A stretch of 64,000 nucleotides of DNA from JAPXRI01 sp033813635 (GTDB lineage Bacteria; Bacillota; Clostridia; Oscillospirales; QAMX01): positions 11,170-75,169 of the forward strand of contig JAPXRI010000009.1 of NCBI GenBank assembly GCA_033813635.1. The letters are read 5' to 3'. Both the position numbers and the translations under genes were made by a program. How positions within the stretch are numbered: position 1 is the stretch's first letter; each line of letters opens with the position of its first letter. The notes beneath the pieces were generated by a model, which saw only the letters and a program-made list of their open reading frames with translations, searched no databases and had not been told where the DNA came from. Below are positions 40,926 to 49,247 of this stretch, one piece after another.

Positions 40926-40958
40926 AAAAAACGGTCCCTGCGGGGAAAGCCGTTTTTT
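40926..40958 (+). terminator. Terminator of rnf operon
   Basis: AAAAAACGG (40926-40934) pairs with CCGTTTTTT (40950-40958), with an inner TCCC/GGGA stem. The six T at the end provide the release tract. The last bases overlap the -35 box of the queT promoter. Confidence 0.88.
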
Positions 40959-40985
40959 GACATGGTATTTCGGATATGCTATGAT
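40957..40985 (+). promoter_or_regulatory. Promoter of queT leader
   Basis: TTGACA at 40957-40962, a 17-base spacer and TATGAT at 40980-40985. It starts inside the T tract of the rnf terminator and gives a leader of about 165 bases. Confidence 0.85.
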
Positions 40986-41107
40986 TGCGCCCGCAAAGCG
41001 TTTCTTATGCGCAATGGGACAGACAGGCCTTCGCGGCTTAAGCGTTTCGCTTTATATCCGGACCGGTCAGACCGCCGCCGCACGCGGCGTGAATTATTTT
41101 CCAATAC

Positions 41108-41152
41108 GGTGAGCTTTCTGCTTTTCCTCACCGACAACAAAACTAAAAGGAG
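41108..41152 (+). promoter_or_regulatory. Probable preQ1 riboswitch (class I-like pseudoknot) before queT
   Basis: P1 is GGTGAG (41108-41113) with CTCACC (41127-41132). The 13-base loop ends with CTTTT (41121-41125), which can pair with AAAAG (41145-41149) in the A-rich tail GACAACAAAACTAAAAGGAG, giving the H-type pseudoknot of preQ1 riboswitches and hiding the AAGGAG ribosome site (41147-41152). The tail strongly resembles the known class I tail. The gene controlled, queT, is a typical target. Ligand binding would block translation. A further 110 bases of structured leader upstream are not explained by this small aptamer. Infernal with RF00522, RF01054 and RF02680 would settle the class. Confidence 0.72.
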
Positions 41153-41158
41153 TAAAAA

Positions 41159-41641
41159 ATGAAAAAAGTCCGTCTCTTATTTATCACCCGCGGGGCAATC
41201 ATCGCCGCGCTCTACGTCGCGCTCACCTTCATCTCGAACGCTCTGGGCCTTGCGAGCGGGGTCATTCAGCTCCGCCTCTCCGAAGCGCTCGCCGTTCTGC
41301 CGTTTTTCACGCCGGCGGCAATCCCCGGGCTGTTTGTCGGCTGCGCCCTCTCCAATCTGCTGACCGGCTGCGCGCCCTGGGACGTGCTCTTCGGGAGCAT
41401 CGCGACGCTTCTCGGCGCGGTCGGCGCGTACCTGCTCCGCGGAAATAAATGGCTTGTCCCCGTCCCGACAATCGTATCGAACACTCTGATCATCCCGTTC
41501 ATCCTCTCCTATGTCTACGGCGCGGAGGGCACAATCCCGTTTTTTATGCTGACCGTCGGCTTGGGTGAGCTGATATCCTGCGGCGTGTTCGGAATGCTTC
41601 TGCTGACCGTCCTTAAACGCTATCAGAGATTTCTCTTTTAA
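41159..41641 (+). CDS. queT: QueT-type queuosine precursor transporter
   Basis: Membrane S-component of an ECF-type transporter thought to import queuosine precursors such as preQ0 or preQ1; 160 residues with about five helices. Family marks are the opening RGAIIAALYVALTFISN, the ligand-side IQLRLSEALAVLPFF, and CALSNLLTGCAPWDVLFGS. No queuosine synthesis genes are in the window, fitting a salvage lifestyle. It has its own promoter and a leader with a preQ1-type pseudoknot that overlaps its ribosome site. It is followed by a large hairpin before the convergent fibro-slime gene. Confidence 0.9.
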   Translation: MKKVRLLFITRGAIIAALYVALTFISNALGLASGVIQLRLSEALAVLPFFTPAAIPGLFVGCALSNLLTGCAPWDVLFGSIATLLGAVGAYLLRGNKWLVPVPTIVSNTLIIPFILSYVYGAEGTIPFFMLTVGLGELISCGVFGMLLLTVLKRYQRFLF

Positions 41642-41675
41642 GCCTTAAGGCAACATAATGCTTTGCGAAAACATC

Positions 41676-41717
41676 GGGGCTGTCGCGCAGTGCCTTAACG
41701 CATTACGCGACAGCCCC
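41676..41717. terminator. Large bidirectional hairpin between convergent genes
   Basis: A 12-bp perfect stem (41676-41687 with 41706-41717) is flanked by CATAATG and CATTATG, which extend the pairing. No T tract is present, so it may be a weak or Rho-assisted terminator for queT and the convergent fibro-slime gene. Confidence 0.55.
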
Positions 41718-41745
41718 ATTATGCGCCGTCAAAGCGGTTTTCGCT

Positions 41746-43491
41746 TTAGTCGTTTGGTATCCTGACCACGGCATGGGCCGCGACATAGACGTCCGCGAAA
41801 GCCGATACGTCAAACGCTTTCCCGACGGGAGCGTTCATTTTTCCGGGCGCGCTCTGGTACTTCACAGCACCTTTTTTGTCTATCTTGTACGGGAGGGGCT
41901 TATCCCCGATCCACAGATGGGTCTCGATAATTTCTATCCCGACGAACGGTTTATAGGTCACGGTGACATGCGCTCCCGCGTACTCCACATGCACGTGGCC
42001 TACAAGCATTCCCTTATTCGGATCGTTTTGCCCCGCGCCGGCATAGAGCGGGTAATCATAGATCCCTGGCTTTATCGGCCCGTTGCTCCACCCCCAGTTG
42101 CTGGAATTCGTATAATCGTTGTTTTCATGGTTCCCGTAAGCCCAGGCGGTTTCTTCGTGAAAACCGCAGCTGTTCCGCGTGTTCATGAAATCGTAGTCCG
42201 GCGCGCAATCGTCCTTGCCGGACGCGCCCTCGGGCAGGGTGACAATGTGCTTACCGTCCCCCGCCGGGTAAAGCTGCGTCCAGCCGGTTCTCTTTTCCTC
42301 CGATACCCGGTAGACGCCGTCGCTGAGCCCGCCAAAGCAGTATCCGCCATTTGCGTCGGTAATTGTCCTCGCGACCTCGGTCCAGGTATCCGTTCCGCTC
42401 TGCTTTTCAAGTATGATCGTAAACCCGGCCAGCGGCTTCCGTTCGGCGTCGTACTTCGTACCGCGAATCGAATAGGCTGTTATCTTCACATTCCTGAAGT
42501 CATAGCGCCCGGGCGACTCCTCGGGCAGCGTCACATAGTGCATCCCGTCGCCGCCCGGATAAACCTGGCTCCACGGGGCCTCGGCGTACTCCTTGATACG
42601 ATAATCCCCCGCGGGCAGATCGCTGAAAACGTACAGCCCGTCTGTGCCGGTCAGCGTGGATTTAAACGATATCCATTCGCTCCCCTTAAGGTACTCAAGG
42701 TAGATCGGCCAGCCGTTTATCGGTTCGCCGGTGGCGCCGTTGTATTTATACCCGCGGAGCTGATAGCTTTCGCGCGGCTCCAGAGGGATATTCGTCGTAG
42801 CCGTAAAACCGGACTCCGACGTGCGGCGTTTGGCGAAGAACAGGTCAAGGCCGTATCTGCCGCCCTCCGTAAGCCCGAGGCGGTCGAGGTCGACGGAAAC
42901 AGCCCGCTCCGCGTCACCGCCCAAATCTATTACCAGCCGGTTGTCTATATATACCCAGACGTCGTCGCCCCCCGCGCAGCTGAAGGTCTGGCCAGCTTTG
43001 TAGGTGAATGCCGCATGCATCTCCATTGTGAAGTTGTAGTTGTGGGAAAGCCCGTCGTTTCCCAGCAGCTGATTGTCGAGAGGGAAAAAGCCCGGGCCGT
43101 CGAAGGTGTAGCTGCCCGCGGCGCTATCGTACAGGAAGGCAATGCTGCCGGGCGCGGAGACGTTGTATGAATAGGCGTCGTTGAACCACATGCTGAAATA
43201 GACGTCGCCGTGCGTGGTCGGATTGCCGGTCTGCCCGGCGTATACCGGCTTCAAGTCCGCGCCCAGATATGAAAGGACTATTCCCGTGTCGGCAGTATCG
43301 GAATCCACGCCGAAATCGGGGTGCGCCTGATAACCGTCCGCCCCGTCCTAGTCCGCGCCGTGAAAATCCCGATAGGTCACCGGCAGTTCGACTGCCCCGG
43401 GCGATTCTGCGTAAGTCTTCGCCGCGGGATAAAGCGCAAACATCAGAATTAATGCCATGAACGCGCAGATGCTTCTTTTTAGTGCCATCAT
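41746..43491 (-). pseudogene. Secreted fibro-slime/SdrD-B repeat surface protein with in-frame amber codon
   Basis: Reading from ATG 43491 (or 43488, with GGAGG upstream) there is a signal peptide (RSICAFMALILMFALYPAAKTYAES), then VELPVTYRDFHGAD, a TAG at 43350-43348, and in the same frame 533 further codons. These encode a fibro-slime (PA14-like) domain to about residue 230 (GDVYFSMWFND, CAGGDDVWVYIDNRLVIDLGG), two or three Cna-B/SdrD-B repeats (GLYVFSDLPAGDYRIKE, GGYCFGGLSDGVYRVSE) and a terminal domain (ETAWAYGNHENND, NWGWSNGPI). No LPxTG anchor is seen. TAG is an ordinary stop in neighbouring genes and RF1 is present, so a nonsense mutation or sequence error is likelier than recoding. It was probably an adhesin or wall component. 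Confidence 0.8.
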
Positions 43492-43837
43492 TAAACCTCC
43501 ATTCAAACCTCTGCTATAACTGAAATCACCGTTCTCATCCGTTTCCGCTTGCAAAAAAAATCCGCTTCGCAGGCCGGCCGCGGTCCAAAACGCCGATTAT
43601 TATTTTACCGCCGGAATAAAACCAAAGCTGTCATATGCTGTCGTACAAAAATACCTCTCATAAAAATAAAAAATGCATAAAACGCCCGTTTAGCGAATAT
43701 ATGGATTTCGCCCCTAGTATCCGGATAAAACCGGCACGGATTTTTCCGGAGCATTCCGCGAACTAATTGACTTTTTCATACGGCAGTCGTATGATATGCG
43801 TGAATTGAAATCTACTACAATAATAAGCGGTGATTCC
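43492..43837. other. Intergenic region upstream of two divergent genes
   Basis: This 346-base gap holds the ribosome site and leader of the fibro-slime gene on the minus strand, an AT-rich stretch at about 43590-43700, and the promoter and operator of the glycyl radical enzyme near 43767-43795. I see no further gene. Confidence 0.6.
43767..43795 (+). promoter_or_regulatory. Promoter with overlapping inverted repeat for glycyl radical enzyme
   Basis: TTGACT at 43767-43772, a 17-base spacer and TATGAT at 43790-43795. CATACGGCAGTCGTATG (43777-43793) is a perfect 6-bp inverted repeat with a 5-base centre that covers the spacer and half of the -10 box, the classic position of a repressor site. 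Confidence 0.75.
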
Positions 43838-45967
43838 ATGTCGTTTTCGTTTCCTTCCGCTTCCTGTCCGCGCCCGGTCAGGCTGTCCGAGCGCACCCGC
43901 GAGTTTGCGCGCGAATCCCTTTCCGGAAAATACGGCCGCGCCCTGAAGGCTACACCCTTCGTCCCGCTGGACGATATTCCTGGCTTCGAGGCCCTTTCGC
44001 CCTATGACAAATACGACGCGGCGATCACGAGAATAGCGGAGACCGCGCCCGTCCGGATTGCTCCGGGGGAGCTTATCAGCGGCAGCGCGACGCTTATCGA
44101 AGCTGTGCACCATGTCGTCCCAGGGTTTTTCGGCGGCAAAGCCCTGTTTTCAAGCGTCAGCCATCTGACCTGCGACTTCGCGCGGGTTCTCCGCGAGGGC
44201 GCCGACGGCTTTTTAGACGAGATCAACGCCCGCCTCGCCCTCCCCGCAGACGCCGAACAACAGCGGTTTCTCAAATCGCTGCTTAACGTCTACGAAGCGC
44301 TGAAAATCTGGCATGGCCGCTATATCTCCGCCCTCGAAGCTCTCGCTGGGGACCGGAGCGGGACAGCTTACGAGACAAACCTTGAAAATCTGAGAAGCGT
44401 GCCCTTTTCCCCTCCCCGGAGCTTTGCGGAAGCGCTCCAGAGCCTTTGGTTCACCTTCGCGTTCATCCGCCTCTGCGGCAACTGGCCTGGCATAGGCCGG
44501 CTTGACGAAATGCTCGGGCCGTTCCTCGAAAAGGATCTAGCGTCCGGGAAAATTACTGAGGACATGGCCAGAGAATACCTCGCCCACTTTTTCATCAAGG
44601 GCTGCGAGTGGGTGACCCTCGACAACGTAGGCAGCGGCGACGCCCAGCATTACCAGAATATCGTCCTCGCCGGGGTCGACGGGGACGGAGAGCCGGTGAC
44701 CGGAACGGTGACGCGGCTGATTTTGGAGGTTCTCGAGGAGCTGCCCATCTCCGACTTTCCTGTAGCCGTGAGGCTCTCTCCGGACTCGCCCGAATGGCTT
44801 ACCGAGGCGATGGCCCGGGTTATCCGCCACGGTGGCGGCGTAGTCGCGGCCTACAACGAGCCGTTGATCATCGACAGCCTCACCGGTTTCGGCTACCCGC
44901 TGCGCGAGGCCAGGGAGTTCGCGAACGACGGCTGCTGGGAGGTGCAGATCCCGGGCATGACCTGTTTTACATACCGGCCCTTTGACGCCCACCGCCTGCT
45001 TTTGAACGACGTGCTAGGCCTTAACGAAAAAGGCCCCGAAAACCGGCGCTACGAGAGCTACGACGAGATATACAACGAATACCTGAAATGCCTCGACCGG
45101 AGCATCGACGAGTTCCACTCCTCCGCGGACGGTTTCGGCAAAGATAAAACGCCCTGCTCGGTGGTCTCGTTTTTCGAGACCGGCTGCGCGCAGAGCGCCC
45201 GATCGTACCTCGACGGCGGCCCCGTCTATACCTGCCTTTCCCCGCATCCCGGCGGGCTACCCGACGCGGTGAACAGTCTATACGCGATAAAAAAGCTGGT
45301 TTTTAACGAAAAGCGGATAACTTTGGACGAATTTCTATCCGTTTTAAAGCGCAACTGGGAGGGCAGCGAGCCCCTCCGCAGGTATGTCAGAACCGCTTAC
45401 AGCTACTACGGCAATGACAACCCGGAAGTCGACGAAATCATGAACGGGATTTTGTCCCACTATATCGCCTATGCCCGGCGCGTAAAGGAGCGCGCCGGCG
45501 TCAAGCGCCCGCCCGGGATATCCACCTTCGGCAGGCAGATTGAGTGGCGAAACGACCGCACGGCCTCTCCCCACGGCTTTTTTTCCGGCGACATCCTTTC
45601 CGGGAACCTCTCGCCCACGCCGTCTACCGATAAAAACGGCCCGACCGCGGTTATCCGCTCGCACTGCTCGGCCGATTTTTCCGGCCTGACCTGCGGCACC
45701 GCGCTCGACATGAAGCTTGACCCCTCCGCGGTCCAAGGCCCGGCGGGCATAGAGGCAATCCGCTCGCTTCTGACCGGCTTTGTTACGCTGGGCGGCTTCT
45801 TCATACAGATCGACGTCGTGGACGCCGCCGTACTGGAGGACGCACAGAAACACCCCGAGAATTACCAGAATCTCGCCGTGCGTGTCTCCGGCTGGTCCGC
45901 CCGCTTTATCACCCTTGATAAAAACTGGCAGCGGATGATCATCGAGAGGGCTAAGAGCAGCCGCTAA
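43838..45967 (+). CDS. Glycyl radical enzyme (PFL-like family), substrate unknown
   Basis: Oxygen-sensitive radical enzyme of 709 residues. A PFL-like barrel carries the thiyl cysteine Cys366 in NDGCWEVQIPGM. The C-terminal glycyl radical motif is VRVSGWSARF, with Gly685, 24 residues before the end, as usual. The active-site G-C-W-E differs from GCVE of choline or glycerol lyases and from the Cys-Cys pair of pyruvate formate-lyase, so the substrate is not assignable. ATG 43838 is chosen since the alternative at 43796 abuts the -10 box. No activating radical-SAM gene is adjacent, so activation must come from elsewhere. The operator-like repeat implies tight regulation. Confidence 0.9.
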   Translation: MSFSFPSASCPRPVRLSERTREFARESLSGKYGRALKATPFVPLDDIPGFEALSPYDKYDAAITRIAETAPVRIAPGELISGSATLIEAVHHVVPGFFGGKALFSSVSHLTCDFARVLREGADGFLDEINARLALPADAEQQRFLKSLLNVYEALKIWHGRYISALEALAGDRSGTAYETNLENLRSVPFSPPRSFAEALQSLWFTFAFIRLCGNWPGIGRLDEMLGPFLEKDLASGKITEDMAREYLAHFFIKGCEWVTLDNVGSGDAQHYQNIVLAGVDGDGEPVTGTVTRLILEVLEELPISDFPVAVRLSPDSPEWLTEAMARVIRHGGGVVAAYNEPLIIDSLTGFGYPLREAREFANDGCWEVQIPGMTCFTYRPFDAHRLLLNDVLGLNEKGPENRRYESYDEIYNEYLKCLDRSIDEFHSSADGFGKDKTPCSVVSFFETGCAQSARSYLDGGPVYTCLSPHPGGLPDAVNSLYAIKKLVFNEKRITLDEFLSVLKRNWEGSEPLRRYVRTAYSYYGNDNPEVDEIMNGILSHYIAYARRVKERAGVKRPPGISTFGRQIEWRNDRTASPHGFFSGDILSGNLSPTPSTDKNGPTAVIRSHCSADFSGLTCGTALDMKLDPSAVQGPAGIEAIRSLLTGFVTLGGFFIQIDVVDAAVLEDAQKHPENYQNLAVRVSGWSARFITLDKNWQRMIIERAKSSR

Positions 45968-45991
45968 AGCTATTAAAAAAATCCAAACAAA

Positions 45992-46032
45992 AGCTGCCGC
46001 AAAACGAAACGCGTTTTGCGGCAGCTCTTTTT
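45992..46032. terminator. Bidirectional terminator after glycyl radical enzyme
   Basis: A perfect 15-bp stem (45992-46006 with 46012-46026) and 5-base loop is followed by CTTTTT on the plus strand. It sits between the glycyl radical enzyme and the convergent solute-binding gene. Confidence 0.88.
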
Positions 46033-47461
46033 AGTATTGCTTGAAAACCCTGTCAAGCTCGGCCTGGATCAGCGGAGCAAATGTCTCCGCCGCCTGAGCC
46101 GGCGACATCGATCCCTCGTAGACGCTCTTGTAGAAGTTTCTCCGGGTGATCTCGTACATTTCGTCGCTGCATTTGGCGATATTCAGCATGCCGTAGGGCA
46201 GCAGGTATTTCGTCAGCACCTGATAGGAATCCACGCAGTTCAGCGTTTCCTGCAGGTATTTGGCGTACTCCTCGTCGTCGTGCACCCTCCTGCCCAGCTC
46301 GTTTAATGTGCGCGCGGCTGTGTCCCACCGTTTGACCGATTTGGGCATGCAGTAGACGTCGACGTCGACAAAGTTCATTGTGTAATGCTGCGTATCCGGC
46401 CCCCTCGGGATCGGCAGCAGCCCGACCTCATCGTCCATAATCGCCGTGCCGGCGTCGACCCCGTCATAGCCGTAATTCGGCCCGTACAGACCGGCAAACG
46501 CGGCCTTCCCGCTGTAGAACAGCGCGCGGCGGGCCACCCTGCCCAGCGTAGCCTCGCCGGTCAGCGGTGGCGAGAGCTTGCCGTTCGCGTTCAGCGCCGC
46601 CATATAGGTAAGCGCGGTGATGATTTTCTGGTCGTTGCAGTTGGCCTTCCACTTCTTAACGTCGCTGTCATAGGTTATCGGTCCGGTGTCGTTAGACCAT
46701 ATCTCGTTTCCGTCGCAGTCCAGCGCGATGCCCCAGATGTCCGTAACGCCGTCGTTGTTTGTATCCTGCGTGGCCACCGTCGCAATCTCGATCATCTTAT
46801 CGTATGTCCAGTTGTAGTTGTAGACGAGACTGAACATCGATTCCGGGCTGTAGCCCACCGACGCGAGAATTTCCTTGTTAAACGCGTAGGTATGCCCGAA
46901 AGCCATCTGTTCGTATTTGCCGGACATGTCGACGCCCCAGCAATGCGACTCACCGCCCTGGCGAAGATAAGTAAGCCTGGTATAGGGCTGGTAAAAGCAG
47001 TCCGAATCGCCGACATCAAGCCCGGCCTGCTTCATCCCGTCCGTCTCCAGCGGGTAAAGCATATTGTTGACGGCGAGCGGGATCCATGTTGACTGGCGCA
47101 CCCTGACAATATCCGCGATTTTCACCCCGGAAATCACGGAGGCCGAAAGCGCGGCGTAATCTGCGTTTGCCGGGCTGAAGGATATTTTGACGCTGCACAG
47201 CTCCTCAACCTCCGACAATATTTCAGCGAGCTCTTCCGCCTCCGATGTCCCCTCGCGGTTTGCCGGGTTAAGTCTGGTCGAGCCCGCGATCACAAACTGA
47301 TACCGCTCGCCTGGAAACGACGTTATCAGCATAGAGACGGTTGATGTCTCCCCCGCCGTCGTTTGGCCCGCCGGCGTTTTCTTGTTTTCCAGGCAGCCGC
47401 CGAGCATCGACGCGGTTGTTAAAACCGCGAGGAAAAGCAATAGAAGCCTTATTTTTTTCAT
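46031..47461 (-). CDS. Extracellular solute-binding lipoprotein (no linked permease)
   Basis: Predicted lipoprotein receptor of 476 residues. Signal peptide with basic start, hydrophobic core and lipobox MLGGC (cysteine at about 23), then a Thr-rich linker. The body has family 1-like solute-binding features: SVKISFSPANADYAAL, DIVRVRQSTWIPLAVNN, WTYDKMIEIATVATQDTNNDGVTDIWG and LPIPRGPDTQHYTMNF. It closely resembles the next gene in the same order of blocks. No ABC permease or ATPase lies nearby, so it may supply a transporter encoded elsewhere or serve as a sensor. A promoter TTGCAA-17-TATTAT precedes it. Confidence 0.88.
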   Translation of the reverse strand: MKKIRLLLLFLAVLTTASMLGGCLENKKTPAGQTTAGETSTVSMLITSFPGERYQFVIAGSTRLNPANREGTSEAEELAEILSEVEELCSVKISFSPANADYAALSASVISGVKIADIVRVRQSTWIPLAVNNMLYPLETDGMKQAGLDVGDSDCFYQPYTRLTYLRQGGESHCWGVDMSGKYEQMAFGHTYAFNKEILASVGYSPESMFSLVYNYNWTYDKMIEIATVATQDTNNDGVTDIWGIALDCDGNEIWSNDTGPITYDSDVKKWKANCNDQKIITALTYMAALNANGKLSPPLTGEATLGRVARRALFYSGKAAFAGLYGPNYGYDGVDAGTAIMDDEVGLLPIPRGPDTQHYTMNFVDVDVYCMPKSVKRWDTAARTLNELGRRVHDDEEYAKYLQETLNCVDSYQVLTKYLLPYGMLNIAKCSDEMYEITRRNFYKSVYEGSMSPAQAAETFAPLIQAELDRVFKQY

Positions 47462-47544
47462 TTCACTTCTCCCCGCCGCAGCTTCTTTTAAATAAATCTA
47501 CCCCGAAGGCCGCGGTCATCCGGAATCACACCGTAACTCAGATA

Positions 47545-47573
47545 ATAATACATTTTCTTTTCGCATTTTGCAA
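47545..47573 (-). promoter_or_regulatory. Promoter of solute-binding gene
   Basis: On the minus strand: TTGCAA at 47573-47568, a 17-base spacer and TATTAT at 47550-47545, about 85 bases before the start at 47461. Confidence 0.55.
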
Positions 47574-47643
47574 TATGTTTATCCGTTGCCGCGAAAAAAC
47601 TGTTGAATTTTCAATGCGGGATTCCCCGGCCCCGGGGCGGTGT

Positions 47644-49011
47644 CTATTTCGCAAACAGCTCTTCAAGCGCGCTCTGCAGTTTGGCCCCGAAGGCCTCCGC
47701 GGCGTTTTCCGGCGCGACCGTCCCGCCGAGCACTGCGCCGTATAGCTCCGAAACACATTCATTCGCCTCGCCGCCAAAGCCCGCGGTATTCAGCGCGGCG
47801 TTCGGGAGCAGGTATTCCGTCACAACCCGGTAGGAGTCTTCGCAGTCCAGCAGCACATAGGTCTTCAGGTATTTCAGATATTCATCCCCGCTCTGGAGCT
47901 TTCGGGAGATTTTATCAATCAGATAAGCCGCCTTATCCGGCTCCGCGCAGGACGCGGGCATGCAGAAGAGCCTCGCGTCCGCTCTCGTCAGCGTATATCC
48001 CTCGGCGTCCGGCCCCTTCGGGACCGGCAGGAATCCGAACGGATTTCCGCTGGAAAGTATCTGCGCCCTTTCGCGTATGCCGCCCGTTTCCGAAACGCCG
48101 AGGAAACCGGCCCTTCCTTCTAAAAACAGTTCTACCCTGTCAGCCTCCGACAGTCCGGAAAGGTCCCCGGCTTCCGAGACATTTTTTATAAAGTCAAGCG
48201 AGGTCGTAAATTTTCTGTCAGCGAGGTTTGCCTTCCATTTTCCGTCAGATGCATTATAAACCACCGGCCCGGCCCCGTTGCTCAGCGCCTCGCCCTCCGG
48301 GCAGCCCAGCGCGATTCCGAAATTGCCCCGCGCCCCGCCGCTGTCCTTTGATATTTTTACCGCGATCTCGAGCATTTTTTCATACGTCCACTGTCCGTCG
48401 TACACCAGCTTGAATACGCTCTCCGCCGGATAACCCGCCGCGGCGGTCAGAACCTTGTTGAATGCGTAGAGATAGCCCGGGTCCGGAGCGATGTACGCGC
48501 CCGACAGGTCTACGCCGTAGGTGTGCTCCTCCCCGTCGAGGGCAAAATCCGATAGGTGGGTATAGGGCTGATAAAAGCAGGCCGCGTCGTTGACGTCGAG
48601 CCCGGCTCTCCGCATTTCGTTCGTATCCAGCGGCAAAAGCGCACCCTGCGCAAGAAGCGGAATCCACTCGTTCTGCGAAAGCTGCGCAAAGCCGTTTATC
48701 GGCGTCCCCGACGAAACCGTGGCAATCACCGCTTCGGCGCCGCCCGAAAGCTCGGTGAACTTAATCTTGCAGCCGTATTCGCTCTCGATTTCCCCGTAGA
48801 TTTCCGCAAGCCGGTCCGCGAACGATGTGAACCGCCATTGCTCGCCCGACGGGTTGAGCGCGTCCGCCCCGGCAAATATGAATTCGTACCCGCCCAGGTC
48901 CCTGGGAGCCGCTGTTTCCGCGGATGTCTCCGCGGCACCCGCAGGTTTGGAACAGCCCGCAAACGCCGCCAGCGCGGCCGCGAGGATAAGGCACCAGACC
49001 TTGATTTTCAT
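47644..49011 (-). CDS. Extracellular solute-binding lipoprotein (paralogue)
   Basis: Lipoprotein receptor of 455 residues. Signal peptide MKIKVWCLILAAALAAFAGC with lipobox AFAGC (cysteine 20), then an Ala/Glu/Thr linker. Compared with the preceding receptor it shares ALNPSGEQWRFTS-like and IYGEIESEYGCKIKFTELS blocks, the NEWIPLLAQGALLPLDTNEMRRAGLDVND region, WTYEKMLEIAVKISKDSGG and LPVPKGPDAEGYTLT, so the two are tandem duplicates. It is transcribed in the same direction, 182 bases away. Again no permease is near. The ligand is unknown; complex sugars are usual for the family. Confidence 0.88.
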   Translation of the reverse strand: MKIKVWCLILAAALAAFAGCSKPAGAAETSAETAAPRDLGGYEFIFAGADALNPSGEQWRFTSFADRLAEIYGEIESEYGCKIKFTELSGGAEAVIATVSSGTPINGFAQLSQNEWIPLLAQGALLPLDTNEMRRAGLDVNDAACFYQPYTHLSDFALDGEEHTYGVDLSGAYIAPDPGYLYAFNKVLTAAAGYPAESVFKLVYDGQWTYEKMLEIAVKISKDSGGARGNFGIALGCPEGEALSNGAGPVVYNASDGKWKANLADRKFTTSLDFIKNVSEAGDLSGLSEADRVELFLEGRAGFLGVSETGGIRERAQILSSGNPFGFLPVPKGPDAEGYTLTRADARLFCMPASCAEPDKAAYLIDKISRKLQSGDEYLKYLKTYVLLDCEDSYRVVTEYLLPNAALNTAGFGGEANECVSELYGAVLGGTVAPENAAEAFGAKLQSALEELFAK

Positions 49012-49247
49012 ACTGTTCTCCTTTCGCGTTTTTACCTTTCCGTATCACGATAATATTTTATTATTATTCTCCGATATTATCTATCGTCAATACAGCTAAA
49101 TCCGCGCCACCGGATTTGTGAGATTATACAAATCCCGGCGCGCATTAATCTGCGGAATATACGATTGCTCATATTCTTGCTTTGTATCTTTTGTCCCGGT
49201 TTTGTGCTATAATCATCCGTGGGACAATCTTCCGAAAGGAGACGCAT

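Noticed and set aside
41773..43170. 465-codon open frame antisense to the fibro-slime gene
   Set aside because: The minus strand carries recognisable fibro-slime and SdrD-B domains; the plus-strand frame has no domain, ribosome site or promoter.
43348..43350. TAG as a recoded sense codon (pyrrolysine or suppressor)
   Set aside because: RF1 is encoded in the window and at least four other genes stop normally with TAG; no pyl gene or downstream element was seen.
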